Shown in pieces: positions 35,401-48,050 of a DNA stretch of 64,000 nt. The notes under the pieces were generated by a model that was given only the letters and a program-made list of their open reading frames with translations, was not told the origin of the DNA and did no database searches. The position numbers were made by a program, and so were the translations under genes. The stretch's first letter is position 1. The number at the start of each line of letters is the position of its first letter. The stretch comes from Linum tenue (taxonomy: Eukaryota > Streptophyta > Magnoliopsida > Malpighiales > Linaceae): NCBI GenBank assembly GCA_946122785.1, contig CAMGYJ010000008.1, forward strand, positions 26,313,475-26,377,474. Direction: 5' to 3'.

Positions 35401-37687
35401 GTAATTATCCAAAGCATGTAAGAACTTAACAGGGAAAGTAAAAAAGAAAATATGGCACAATGGTCCAAAGTAGCTTTTAGAAATTCCACGCAATCAATTT
35501 CAAACCCCCTACCGGTAAAGGAGTTAATTGGAACAATAGGATGAACACCCACCAGCCTTAAAAATAAATAACAAGTCCCCAATAATCAAGAGTTAAACTG
35601 CATACCAAGTAAACGCACTCTCTTCAAAAGAGACATGCATCCATCAAGAGGCAGCTCTGTTTGCTCACTAAGCGGAACTTTCGCTCTCTTGCGTTTGAGA
35701 GATTTGTGGGACATCTGTGGAACACCATTGTCCTCTCTTTCACTACCACTTGATGCCTACATGGATGACAAGAAATAATAACATCCTTTATTATGTCACC
35801 AACAGCAAATATTTGTGAATCAACATTATGCGTCAAGCATGTAAATGTACACTTTCAACAAAAGCAAACTCTAAACTTCTGTATCCTAGTTCTTCAAACA
35901 TTCTTGAATGTTTTTCGTTCAAACTATTTTAAATCCACTATCCACACGAACCTAGCTTATGCAAAACTCGTCTCATTACATTGGATGAAACATATCGACT
36001 AGTACAGTGGGATCTGAACATCTGTTGCTTTATGCCAGTCCTTTCTAATGCTAAACATGAGGAAAAATGCAACAACACCATCAGAATTATATGAGGAGAG
36101 TAAACCTCAGATGGTAGGCAAGTCAGTTAATGCTGAAGCTATCACAGGTTAAGCTCCCATTTGTTATAATCACAGGAGCACATATAACAGCTTTTATGCA
36201 CCAGTATCAAGCACAGAATACTTTCACTATAGATAACACGGTATGCAGAACCAGCCTTACGCCATCTATGAATCATAGAGAAGAGAAGAAGAATTCATCA
36301 AGTAGCAGAAGCTTTTGACTGTGAATAGCTGAACTAGATATGTACCTGAAGAACACTGTAATGATCAGACACCATTGCTATAAGGCCATGCACGGAAGCT
36401 GTTCCTTCAGGAAGTGATAGGTATGCCTAGATAATACAAAACATAATGATTTCCCATGCCATGTAAAGCAAACAGAAGATAGGCATTCATTCAAAATGAA
36501 ACAGTAGCATGCAAACTCATCAGTTAATATTAATTTATGCACCCTTCACAATTTTTCATGGAAATATGTGATAAGTTTGGAACCATTAAGTCAAACCTTA
36601 GTACCAAGAACCAGCCTTTTTTTTTAAATGACATGACCAGACCAATCCCTCTCGAAATTTAGATTCTTCCATAGGACTGAATCAGTTAGCATCACCTCTA
36701 ACTGCATCCTGACTCTCACTGACAACAATGATGAATTTGGACGCCAAAGAAATTTCAATGGAGATATATGTTTCTCCATCATAATAAAAAAACTTTCTGA
36801 TTTTCAAGCCTTAAATCAGTTCTATCTTCAATGAAGTGGAATGAGAAACAGCATAACAGATCTAGAAACCCAGTTCAGATAGTAAACCACTCATCAAGCA
36901 AGCTGTAATTCCAATTAGTCAGTTCACAAAGATTCTCACAACTTCAGAGATGGAAAATTCTCAAGTATAAAGTCAACGATAAAATACCAATAAAGCAATC
37001 TATGTACCCGATGTAACTTGTAAAGAGCCTCCACCATTTCCAAAGATCGAGTACCGACTTCAGCAGTGACCTGAAAATAAATAAGAATAACGCAGAGGAA
37101 AATCAAATGTGAAAACAGAGTACTATAAAGAATTCTGGGTAATGAGAATTTAACGGGTTAGAAGCATGTACCCTTTTCCAGTCCTTCCCATGCTTGCGAT
37201 ATGCTTTGTAGAACTTCTGTATCTCATTTTCATGCCAGGGTGGCCCCAACTTATAGGAAGACTTCCTCTTCTGGTGAAAACAGAACAGCCCAACATAAAC
37301 GACACAATTTGGTATGTTTTTATAGTAATTATCAAGAGAACAGAAGAAGAAAAACTGCAACTTTCCTAGAGAAAGATATCCAAAGAGGAAACTACATTGC
37401 CTATCTGTCTGCTCAGCTAGATATCAAATTAGCTAAACATATCAACAAACTTTCCTAAAACGTGAAAAGGTAATTCAAACCGTTACTCCGAACAGCAGCA
37501 GCATACATAAGCAAAACACTCCAACCCACTATAGGTACAAGATTACAAGCGAGACCTGCACACATGAGAAAATACCTACCACTGCAGTCACTTGCTCCAC
37601 ATTTTTTCCCCAGTTCCTGGCCTTTTTCTGAGGAGAGACGTCCGTAGGAAATTGCTTGTTGACACTTTTTTTCCTACTCGGTGGCAT
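29437..37687 (-). CDS. ALY: ALWAYS EARLY (LIN9/Mip130 homologue), 1003 aa
   Basis: Eighteen coding exons join in frame with GT-AG borders: 37580-37687, 37172-37270, 37008-37070, 36346-36426, 35606-35756, 34767-35017, 34297-34624, 34020-34079, 33223-33488, 33005-33067, 32470-32754, 31756-31934, 31388-31670, 31036-31182, 30251-30376, 29973-30131, 29695-29892 and 29437-29601 (3012 nt with stop). The start [13 protein letters not shown] matches ALY N-termini. A SANT/Myb-like domain follows ([20 protein letters not shown], residues about 40-90). The DIRP domain is at about 595-690 ([20 protein letters not shown]), with a Tudor-like segment after it ([18 protein letters not shown]). The conserved end is [14 protein letters not shown] to ILALVPT. 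ALY proteins are the plant LIN9-type subunits of the DREAM/MuvB repressor complex in the nucleus. The ALY1/2/3 paralogue cannot be decided here. No lesion seen. Confidence 0.94.
30785..30966. mobile_element. hAT MITE, 182 bp, in an ALY intron, TSD ATTAAACT
   Basis: The termini CATGGTCCATGAAAC and (complement) CAGTGTTCATTAAAC are flanked by a perfect 8-bp duplication ATTAAACT (30777-30784 and 30967-30974). The interior has inverted TACCGG/CCGGTA motifs. It lies wholly inside the intron 30377-31035, away from the splice sites. The adjacent stretch 30490-30760 (GGTGTGCATGGTTCGG) may be a second, degraded hAT MITE. Confidence 0.85.
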
Positions 37688-38640
37688 TGTATGTTGATTT
37701 CCTGGAACACGTTCAAGTAAACTTAGCGGCATGCCTCATTATAGAACTGGGAATTCGGCTTCATGACGAACAATCAACGGGTTACCTTTTCATATAGCAA
37801 TTCAACATAACCCAGAGAGATCCCCTGGCTAGACGATCTGAAATGTATGTACAGAAGTAATAATTGGACAACAACAAAAGAACTTCAGTATTATTTCCAT
37901 AATACTACACATAGCTCAATAGCCGAAGGCAAATAGAAGATAATGAAAATTCCTTCTTCCCTTCAGAAGCAATTCTTGTCAAATGCTCGCAAATTATCTA
38001 ATCACAAAACCCCAACTTATCCCCCAGCCTTCAAAAGTTTCACAGACGATAAACTCGGACAATTCAAAAGGGGTTTTAAAAACCCGCGCAATAGTCCAAG
38101 AACTGCTGCGGGAAGAATCCCAAAAATGTTCAATAATCCCTAAAAACCACCCCAAAAAAAGGAACCCAGAAAGAGCTGCCGCCTCCAACCGTCCAGAAAA
38201 CAGAAAGAGAATTTGAAATTTAAAGCGAGAAAAATACATCTAGTACAATCCCAAACAAGCGGCTGGCTTTCAACAAAAGAGACACAGCAAGTGGAAACCT
38301 AAAACCATGCACCAGCTGAGATGAATATATATTGTCCGAAAAGACAAAGGCTCAAGTTTGAATTCAGTAAATGTACCTCCAGAAACCCTCGCAAAAACCC
38401 TCAGAATTTGCCACTCTTTACAGCCGAAATAGTAGATCCACAGCAAAAGAATTCGCCGATTCCCACCAAAAAGAAGATCAGGGCTCAAGTTCACAGTGTT
38501 CTTTGGTTAGCAGGAGGAAAGAATTTCACGAGAAGGGGAGACCGGGAAAGAGGGGACGAAAAGGGTTTATCTGAGAGAGAGAGTGAAGGAGGCGCTGGTT
38601 AGAGAGAGAAAGTTAAAGTAAACAGGCGTTGCCGCGAAAC
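37688..38640 (-). other. 5' leader of the ALY gene with probable leader intron
   Basis: A good acceptor (GTGTTCCAG, upper exon edge 37701) lies 14 nt upstream of the ATG, indicating an untranslated first exon further right. Leader-like, GA-rich sequence (GAGAGAGAGAGTG, minus sense TCTCTCTCTC) is at 38560-38610. Overlapping short frames here are not credible genes. Confidence 0.5.
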
Positions 38641-38970
38641 TTGAATATAAAGAAGTGGCTTAGCCAATTAGGTGGCTTTAGCCTCGTTTTTTCCAATTTC
38701 TGAATTCTGTTATTTTCCTTTTTTATTATCGGATCCTGGGAAGAAAGGCTCTAAATAACCGTACACGTAGCCAAATTATGATTTTAACGGCTTGATCTTG
38801 GAGTTCTAATCCTGTGTTCAATGAGATTAGTCGCACACGATTGAATTTGAAATATTTTACGCATATTTGCAGTCTTGGTCCCTCCGTTTTATGCGTATTT
38901 GCACGATGTCCCCACGTGAATTCAAAATTCTGCCATATTTACACCTTGGCCCAAATGTAACTTCCCATTT
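38641..38970. other. Intergenic, TE-like remnants
   Basis: A stretch at 38860-38962 (GTCTTGGTCCCTCC, ATTTGCA repeats) resembles TIR-MITE text of the 39694-40074 type, but borders are not clear. Confidence 0.3.
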
Positions 38971-39674
38971 TAGGGGTGGGCATTGGGTGGGTCGGGTGGA
39001 TTTTGACCATAAAATACACCCACCCGCGCTTAAACGGATTGATAATTTTTAACCCACCACCCACCCACATTTAGTCTCGGGTTGGGTCGGGTGGATGGTG
39101 GATGATGCGGGTGGGTTTGTGGGTTCACCCACATCACAATGTATATAATATAAATGTGTCAACTTGACATGATAATAGGTGAAGAGAATCATCGAGGGAA
39201 ACACGAAGTTGAAATAGGGCGAAAAATGTCAAATTAGTTCTTAAATTGGATAGAAATTCTATTATGAAAGAGTTTTCTACAGATTGAGACGATTATTAGG
39301 TGCAAGAAACTAAGGAAAATAATTCCACAAAGGAAAGAGCAGTGATCTAGGCACAAGAATTAGAGGAAAAAGTAAAGGGAAGAAGAGGGGATCTCTATTT
39401 GGAAGGTTGACTTTGAGGTTCAAACTCCAGGAGCAGTCCGAGTTTATATCTAACGTCTCCACTCTCCTCTCTCTAGCGCCAACGACTTTGATCTTTTTGC
39501 TGTTGGGTTGAGCGGGTCACCCGCACACTCACCCACAATCCACCCACCACCCGGCGGATGGCTCCCAGCGCAACCCGTCACCCACCCACAGACCCACCCA
39601 TTTAACGAAATTCGGGTCAAATGTGGGTGGGTCGGCCCAAACCCGCGGATGATCCGCCCGCATGCCCAGCCCTA
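38971..39674. mobile_element. hAT MITE, 704 bp, TSD TCCCATTT
   Basis: The ends are TAGGGGTGGGCATTGGGTGG on the left and, as complement of the right end, TAGGGCTGGGCATGCGGGCG. A perfect 8-bp duplication TCCCATTT lies at 38963-38970 and 39675-39682. Subterminal GGGTGGGT/ACCCACCC motifs repeat at both ends. Non-coding. Confidence 0.9.
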
Positions 39675-39693
39675 TCCCATTTTGTCATCTTTT

Positions 39694-40074
39694 TAAATAC
39701 TACATTTAGTCACTGAGATTATTAAATAATGTTATATTTAGTCTCTAGAAAAACTTAATATTAATTTTGATCACTCGAATTACTTAAACAGGTAAGGTCA
39801 CATTTAGTCACTGTCATGTTAGCTTCTGTCTACCTCCGGTCACTCGAATTACCTTTTTTTTATGAATGTCACTCGGGTTACTGAACCATGTCACATTTAG
39901 TCACTCTCCGTTAGCCTCCGTTCAACTCCGCTGATGGAGTTGGACAGAAACTAACAGAAGAGTGACAAAATGTGACATGTTTCAGTAACTCCAGTGACAA
40001 AAATTGATATTAATTTTTTTCTAGTGACTAAACATGACATGATTTAGTAATCTTACTGACCAAATGTGGTATTT
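39694..40074. mobile_element. Foldback MITE centred near 39935
   Basis: The left half (AAATACTACATTTAGTCAC, TCACTCGAATTACT, CTCCGTTAGCCTCCG) is the diverged inverted copy of the right half (complement TAAATACCACATTTGGTCA). The two meet at a short palindrome CCG-CTGATGG near 39935. No clean TSD was seen. The TTTGGTCAC/TTTAGTCAC motif is shared with the long-TIR element at 51704-53141. Confidence 0.7.
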
Positions 40075-40147
40075 ACCCCTTTTTCATTAGTATTTCTAGA
40101 GGGAAACAGTATAGTTTCGAGAATATACTAAATCTTTTCAAGTCAAA

Positions 40148-40640
40148 TCACAAAAAGGAGTTAAGAAAAAAATGTTGTTCGATGATAAGTGTACGATCTA
40201 ACGATACAAGGGCCTTTTTTGCCATGGAGTGGGCAACCCCATTACACCACCTAAGCACGAAGTGAAACGTTGCACGCTGAAACGATGATCGTAGAACCTG
40301 AACTTCCTGTAGGATAGCTCCGCCCATCGCGTGCAACGAGTCCCTCCAACCGTATGACAACCGGCGCATCACCACAAAACAAAACATTAGTGTAGGAATG
40401 AGACAAGCAAAACGAATTGCATCACGAAGAGCCAAGAGTTCTGCAAGAAAAGGATCAAATATGAGATGATATTAACTACCGAAAGCAAAGGATATAACAT
40501 TTTCGCCTACAAAGTGCACAAATCCCATTGCTCCACCCATCCGAATTTTAGTAGCGCCATCAAACTGCACACGAATAGCATTAAACGGAATAGAAGGTGG
40601 AACCGAATCTCGAGACGAGGAAATACCACTATTTCAAGGA
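40148..40640 (-). pseudogene. LINE RNase H fragment
   Basis: On the minus strand FDGATKIRMGGAMGFVHFVG, then LAELLALRDAIRFA and a tail FVLRWCNGVAHSMAKKAL form an RVT_3-type RNase H. A stop or frameshift near 40470 separates the first strand from the rest. No poly(A) tail or TSD was visible. Confidence 0.75.
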
Positions 40641-41080
40641 ATTCGCCTTGTGAAACTGTGGTATGGATGTTTTTTTATCTGGAAATAGTAGTGCTTTTGA
40701 ATGTTTTTAGTTTTTGGGTGATACATTGGAAAAGAATTCGCCTTGTCTAATCCATATTTTGAACATTGAGGATGCCAATGCGCCCTAACCTAGAGAACAT
40801 AATGCAGAGAAAACACTAGAAATTGAACACTGATAGAAGCTTGTCATTGCACTGTAAGCTGCTGCTCAGCAATCTAAATTGTCATTACTATCATCCAATA
40901 TCAATTTACTCATCGAAAAGAGCTGATAAGTTGGATGGATACAATAGGTGGAGAATGGAAATGATGTTGTTGTTGCGCCCCTGTCTATAAAGCATCATGT
41001 TTTCCCTTCTGTAGAGCTAGCTGGTTCCCTTTGCTTTTACTCAAAACTACATCTGCTTTCCATTCTAGTGTTTCAACAGA
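40641..41080. other. Intergenic, nothing recognised
   Basis: Sequence between the LINE relic and the stop codon of the CSLD pseudogene. It may include its old 3' UTR. Confidence 0.4.
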
Positions 41081-44000
41081 TCAAGGAAACTGAAACGAGG
41101 AACTATCGAAATCCTGGTGAGCACCACCAGAAGGAGGACAGATATAAACCCACAACAAAGAGATGATGATAGACAGCAAACCAGACCAAACATAGATAAT
41201 GGTTGGAATTTTACCCCTTCTACCCATCAACCCTTTGGCAAAAGGGTAGAGATGCGACAAAACCCAGAAGCTGAAGAACACTCCACCAACCAGCCTGCTC
41301 CACTGCGGGAATGGACTGTACATAGTCCTAGCCACCCCAACTGCAATCCCAATCATGTTCAACATCATGATAGTAATTGGAGGCATCATCAGAAAGCTCC
41401 ATTTCACCACGTACAGCTAGACAAACTCATCTTCCCCACCTTCTTCAGCAGCAGAATATTTGGATGTCAATGTGAATGATATGTCCACACCTGCAATCAC
41501 TTTCAGCATACCTTGCAAAACTGCTGCCGGATGAGCACTCGTTCCACCGATCAGCCAAAACTGCTCGTTCCTCCACTAATCATGGAGTGTAATCCCTGAC
41601 CACTTGATCTCCAAGAGTGCCAGCATGCACAGTGTGAGTGTGATCGCTAGTAAGTAGATCAAGAATGTGACATTCAAGGAAGCCACTATGAACTGGCCAG
41701 AGAAGAGTGACAATGCTGGCATAACACAGTAGACTATGAGGAAGAACGACGTGAAAGGGTACATTCCAGCATTGAAGTAAGCAACCCTCTGGAGGAACTT
41801 CATTCTATGTGAAGCAAACAATGCATTGTTCCTCGAGAAGGAAATTTCGACCGAACCGGTTGCCCATCGAAGAACCTGATGCAGCCTGTCTGTCAAGTTG
41901 ATTGGAGTTGTGCCTCTAAATGCATCCCTTTTCGTCACACAGTAGATTGACCTCCACCCTCTATTGCGCATTCTGTAACCTGTCACCACATCTTCTGTCA
42001 CCAAGCCATAGATCCAGCCTGACTCTTTTTCCCCACTCAGTTTTGTCCTCGTAGAAACACGAGATCACGCTGATTGCTTCTGCAACAGTGGCAGTATCCA
42101 ATGGCTCCCTTGGGACAGCAAGTGAACCAACTGGTCTCCCATGCACTTGCAATTCCTAAAGGAGCCTCCCTTGGTATTCAGCCACTAGAATGGATGAAGT
42201 CAGTGAGGTTGAGTTCCCAAACCTTCTAGGTAATAGCAATGACTCAACGTCTCCATCATCATTCCCATCATCATTGATTCGCAGAGAAATCTCATCATCA
42301 TCCTCTTCTTTCTTCTTCCTCCTCAAAGACTTGGGTTTCCTTGACAACAACTTGATCTTCTTTCTCCCAAACCATCCATGGTGCTCAGTAGTCCTGGGTG
42401 GAGAAAACCTATAAAGAGCGATCTTCCTAAAAATGCAACCTGTTCCGACATACATTGGGCCTTGCAACCCATCCAGTGCTCTCATGCTGCCATCGAAGAA
42501 CACTGTGTTGTGATTCGCATAACGATCGCTGGGATCGATCCCTTCAAACCTTTGTGGGAACTAAACATATCATATCTTGTCCCCACCTCGATCAAGCATG
42601 AAGCACATGCCTTCTCGTAGGGCTAAGGAGTTGTAGACGTAGTGATCACAGTCGAGATTGAGGATGAATGGACCATTGGACATGATTGCACTTGTTCTCA
42701 CCAATGCATTCATGGCTCCTGCCTTCTTGTTTTGATCATAACCCGACCTCTTCTCGCGGGAGACGTAGACCAGCATCGACAATCTGATGTCGAACTCTGT
42801 CGTGTCTATCAAGTTCTCTCCATCTGCTTCTGACCCGAAAACAGGTTCTGCATTCGGTGGAGCTAGCATAGCCTGGTGTCATTCAAAGAATCAAAGGACA
42901 AATTGCATTTCAGTATGAAAGATGAAAAGATCCAGCAAACAATCTTTAATCGAAAACGTATAAAATTGTTCTTCATATTACCTGAATGATACCAGCATGG
43001 TCTCCTCTAGAATGGTCAACCTCTCCAGAAGTCCAAGTCCCAGGCCAGAGAGACCCATCAAACATCCAAGTAGCCTTGGCCACTTTCACAGAATCAGCAA
43101 CTGAATTGCCAACCCCAATTTCCATTTGCTTCTTCTTGGCCCTCAACTCCTCATTGGCATTATAAGCATCTGATCGCCTCCTAATTGACTCAGGCAATGA
43201 GTTGATCCTCACTTTAAACTCATCATATTCCCTCTTCACCCTCCTCCTCTCCCTCACGAAATCAAGCCTCGCTTTGTTCTTTAATAAATCCCGCTTACGC
43301 CCAAAGTATGCCTCAGGATTCCTCGGCTCAATCTTGTGCTTTCTACAGAATGGAACCCACGTCCTGGCAAAGCTCGCAGTCTCAGCTAAAGCTTCGAAGG
43401 TTAAAAGGGATCCACCATCATCCGAGAGATAGCATGCCAGCTTTTCGACTGGGTAGTCGACTGCTAGAATTGAAAGGATTGTGTTTGAAGTGACTAAAGG
43501 TGATTCCTTTTCAGGGTCGGCTATGGAGACGAAGACTTCGATTCCAGGGAGATCAGACCTTCCTTTTGGGTTCCTGAGATTCGGAGACTCGAATCTTTCT
43601 TTGAGGACGGAGAGATCAGTAACTCTGTTGACTAGGCAAAGCTTGTATAGCTGGTCCAGAATCCATGAGAGTGCAAACCAGAGCTCGCAAGTTACTGACA
43701 TCGCCCATAGCCACATTGCGTGGCGGTTTGGATGTCGGACCCTCCATGTGAGGAACAACCTGAGTGCTGCCAGGCGGAACACAATGAGCAGGCTGCAATT
43801 GTAGATAGGAAGAATAAATTGTCGCATCCATTGAAATACAGAGAGAGCAAACAGAGGAAATGAAGTAAAAGAAAACCTAATAATTGAGGAAATGAATCAA
43901 TATTTCTGGTTGAGAGACAAGGAGAGTGAATCGAGGATCTTACCACTTATTTATGGAGGTTCTCCATCAAAACATACTCAATTCAACTTTTCTAGCTCTT

Positions 44001-44115
44001 AGAGAGAATTTAGGAAGGATATTTGTCATGTTAATTAACAAATAATAATAAAAAACTACGCATATAACCCCTAAAAAGGTGAATGTTAGCATGGCGTCCA
44101 AAAGTTGAACTCAAG

Positions 44116-45392
44116 TTTTTTTTTTTTTTTGTCATAGATAGATCGTAATAGATAGAGTATTACAATGCGGTGGAAATGAAAGAGCGGTAGTCAACCATAT
44201 GGGTTGCTACCGATGCAAGGGCCGTTTGTGCCACGCGATGGGCAGCCCTGTTAGTACTACAAAAAGCAAACACAAAAGATACAAATGCAAAAGAGTTATT
44301 GAGCAATTTCACTTCTTCAAACACCGCGCCACCGTTCGTGATCATGATTGACATCATTCGTCTTGCAAACCAAGGTCCGGTAACCTGTGAAACCAATGAA
44401 ACCAATGCTACCTCCCACAAATTCATAGGTTAGACTACGCAACTCGACAAAACACAATACCAATATGCCTTACTTCCACTTGCTCCCTAGTCCCTAGCAA
44501 TACAATTCAATGAGGAGTTTGTTCGGTGAATAAATATTTTAAGAAGAAGAGATTAAAATTAAAAGAAATAAATAGATAAATAAGTAAAAATAATTGGGAC
44601 TTTGGGCGGTGGGAAACGTGCCTGACCACGAATAGAATCGTGGGAATGTAACTGTAGAGAAAAATGGAACCGCCGCCAGCCGGAACTACTCGCTGCAGGA
44701 ATCCAGATCACAACCCTTTTGAAACCCCTGCAAAAAAGGAAAAATCCACTGGAAAAGAATTTGATGGATGGAGGGAAAGGCATGGTCGGCGACGCACGAT
44801 GGCGTAGACAGCAAAATGCTCGAGCGCACGATGGCGAGAGAAAGAGCAATACAGGTTCTCCTTCCAGAATCGATATGTAGTAGTAAACCTCTTTTCATTC
44901 TTTAAAAGCGAAAGCAACTTTAGACAGATCAGGGTCTGCGCAGAAAGTGGCGACCAAAACCTCGATCCACCGATAAAACCTCGATCCTTAACTCTGAATC
45001 CTTTCCTCTTGCCGCCGTCGATGCCGTCCTCGCTGCTACGGGAGAGAACCAGAGGGCGACGCTTCTTTTCCACTTGCAGTTGAAGCTGTTTGCTCTCCCC
45101 AAAGACTTTCCTCCCAAAATTTCCCCATCAAGATAGAATGGACTTTGGCGATCGATCCGAGTGCCGTTACGCCTGGGAAAGCTGCCGCCGGCCGTCGATG
45201 CCGATGGATCACCCCGCTGCCGTGGCCTTCACAGTCTTCTTCTCCGGCGGCACCGGTATGCTGCATTCGAGATCTCCGGCGGTGAAAGGTACGCCACGCC
45301 TCCGTTTCTCTCTCTACCGTACGCAACCTCTTCTTCATATGTTTTTCAAGATTCCTTCCTTGCTTGCTTCGTCAACCAAAAGAAAAGCTTCC
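44116..45392 (-). mobile_element. Short internally deleted LINE with TSD
   Basis: The segment is bounded by TGAACTCAAG (44106-44115 and 45393-45402), extended by TTTT shared with the tail. A 14-nt poly-T run (minus-strand tail) is at the left. The left part encodes an RNase H relic (44426-44160; FAFCSTNRAAHRVAQTALAS). The right part, about 44450-45392, is GC-richer sequence with no recognised domain, perhaps the LINE 5' UTR. Endonuclease and RT are missing. Confidence 0.75.
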
Positions 45393-45778
45393 TGAACTCA
45401 AGTTTTAATTAGCTCTGAGTAATTTTAGTTGAACTCAAATTCTTTCTTTATTAAATAATTTGACAAACTAAAGACACTATTATCACTCACCATCCTCATA
45501 ATTAATTATTATATCATTTTATTTAATAAATCTTTTAAAAAATAAAAGTCACAAGAATAATAATTTTTATTACAATTTTTTAGACATCTAATTAGAGGTC
45601 TCCACTAGCCCATTATATCTCCCTAATTTTAAATACCCTAACATTACTAAATTATATGTATATTCTCATTTTAATTTAAAATTTACATATTTTTGCATAG
45701 AAAAATTATATTGCACAATGACATCATTCAAATATGATTTAAATTAAAAAATTATCCTTCTAAATTCATGATCACAAC

Positions 45779-46415
45779 TAGGGCTGGAAGTTTGGTACCG
45801 GTATTTGGGATATACCGAATATCGTACCGAATTTGTCTATATTTGATATTACCGAATACACGTATTATTTTGTGGGATTGGGATTAGGATTGAATTGTAA
45901 TTGTTATTCGGTATTAGGGATTACCGGATGGGGATCGGTATATACCGAAATACCGATCAATACCGAAATATAAGCTAGTGTGTATTTTATCCTCTCAACT
46001 AGACTCTCCCATTCAATACTAAGCGACCCTCAACCACCAAAAGTGTCATTTAATTACACATAGATCATTACATCACTATTTCACACTAGTATTAGTCGTC
46101 TCTAAACCTCAAATTCATCAAATTAAAGATTACCAATTACAAGAACATGAGATGTTAGTTCTATGCAACTCAAGACTATTTGCTTAGTCTCTTTGCCCTA
46201 AATTAAACAATAAAATCTAATTTATATATTTAATTATTAATTGCAAAGATAATTAATTATGTATTCGATAATACTGATTGGGATACCGAGGTACCGATTG
46301 GGATACCGAAATTATTTAGGGATTGAGATTGGGATTGATTTTAGGGTGTAATTCGGTATTCGGGATTTCGGTATTTGGTATTGGGATACTGATACCGTAC
46401 CGATATTCATCCCTA
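45779..46415. mobile_element. hAT MITE, 637 bp, TSD ATCACAAC
   Basis: The element begins TAGGGCTGGAAGTTTGGTAC and ends (complement) TAGGGATGAATATCGGTACG. A perfect 8-bp duplication ATCACAAC lies at 45771-45778 and 46416-46423. It is the complete relative of the damaged copy at 888-1901 and carries the uninterrupted target of the Harbinger MITE found there. It sits in a diverged tandem duplication of host sequence (TTATCCTTCTAAA to CCAATAT(A/G)GTATGAAAT, once each side). Confidence 0.9.
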
Positions 46416-46423
46416 ATCACAAC

Positions 46424-48050
46424 CACGTATTAGGTTCCTTGACTACAATGATACATAGCACACCAATATAGTATGAAATTTGTACAATACATTATTTTTT
46501 TTAACCTATCGTTACCAAATGGTATGTATCTCTTTCATTTCAATTACAAAGTTACATATTTTAATAAAAAATTTAAATTAATGTGATTTACACAATGATT
46601 TTTGTTTTGATATGGTTTCAAATAAAAAATTATCCTTCTAAAAGACATGGCTGCAGACATGTCTTAGATTCCTTTACGATAATAATACATAATTACACCA
46701 ATATGGTATGAAATCTGTAAAATTTGAGTATAACTTTTGTAACTTGATAGAGTAAAACTGAAATCGTTGTGATATTGTTTTTGTAGCACAATAATATTCG
46801 AAAGCAACATCCGTGTGATAATATTGTTGATAGACATGCATTTTTTGTTTTGTTTTATAACCTAAAAAATTGAAGTTATTTACAATCAACTTGGGTATAT
46901 TTTTTAGCCAAGACTTGGGAAATAGTATATTGGATATCTCTGGTTTGCTTTTATAAAAAAATAAATGGTAAGTATTAGTAGTTATTAGTTATTTTGTATT
47001 TTTGGATTATCTATGTCATGGGTCTTATCTCTCATTTTCTTCCATAAATTATTAGTATGCATACAAGAATATCTTGAATATCTTAGCATTGTTCGCGAGC
47101 ACCCCTATTTTTATGGTGACAAATTTCTCATGTTCCAATGAGATTCCCACTACTAAAGGACCATCAACGTGAAAACCAAATTTTATTTGATCGAATAACT
47201 CAATAAGGGAGCTGTATCTCCAGTCATGTTTCTGGAAAGTTACTCGCAATCGATTCCAAGACAAATACTATTCTTCATCTTCATATGATGATTATCGACT
47301 AGGAAAGACAAACTAATATTTCACAATAACAACACGAATTTGGACTCTACGATTAAAATTTGGAAATATAATAAATATTGTTACTTTTTCTCAGGATAAT
47401 GGTATTTGGGTGCAAATACTCAAATATATTATCGAGGATTGACAATATTTGTTTCAAGATAACATAGTATGCGTGCTTTTGAGAACTTCAAAGCGAGTAA
47501 ACCAACATTAGATTACATGTCAATTTCAAACAAATCGGTAATCATGTTTCAATCAAATAATATGCTCCAAGCTTGCGATGATATTCCGACATTTGAAGTT
47601 TATAAGTATGATTTCATCAAATATGATGAAATTTAAAATTTTGCTTTGAATGTAATAGGGGAGCAGAAGAAAGATATTATTGATGGTGGAAATAGGTTTC
47701 ATTAATAAAGATAAATGCGATGTTATAGGTTGAGATGATAATGTTGCTTATGACGAGCGATCAAAAAGAAGTCAAAAAACAAATTTTGAGTAGTCTTTGA
47801 CATCAATAAGTAAATCGAAGTGTGGTTTAATTATGTTTTTTAGAAGTGAGTTCCATTTAATAGATTTAGTTATTTATTTTAAATAAGAACTTTCGTCAAT
47901 TCATATGTTAGGATAACATAAAACTCTATGATATATGTTTCTTTCTTATTTTTTTATTCAATCATTTGGATTTTCAAGGTTCCAAATATAAATTTAGATT
48001 GCTTAATATAATTGTTATTGTTATTTATGCTATTTACGAAATACATCCGT
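46424..48050. other. Helitron interior, AT-rich
   Basis: The interior contains the second half of the tandem duplication noted above. There is also a plus-strand region near 47500-47700 (DIPTFEVYKYDFIKYDEI, then a stop and NVIGEQKKDIID) that faintly resembles the RPA-like OB-fold proteins found in plant Helitrons. That resemblance is weak and broken by stops. Confidence 0.3.

Noticed and set aside
38321..38602. 93-codon plus-strand frame
   Set aside because: It overlaps the 5' leader of the ALY gene on the opposite strand and has basic low-complexity composition.
45036..45412. Frames of about 100 codons on both strands
   Set aside because: They overlap each other inside a 1.28-kb LINE with TSD; no domain recognised.
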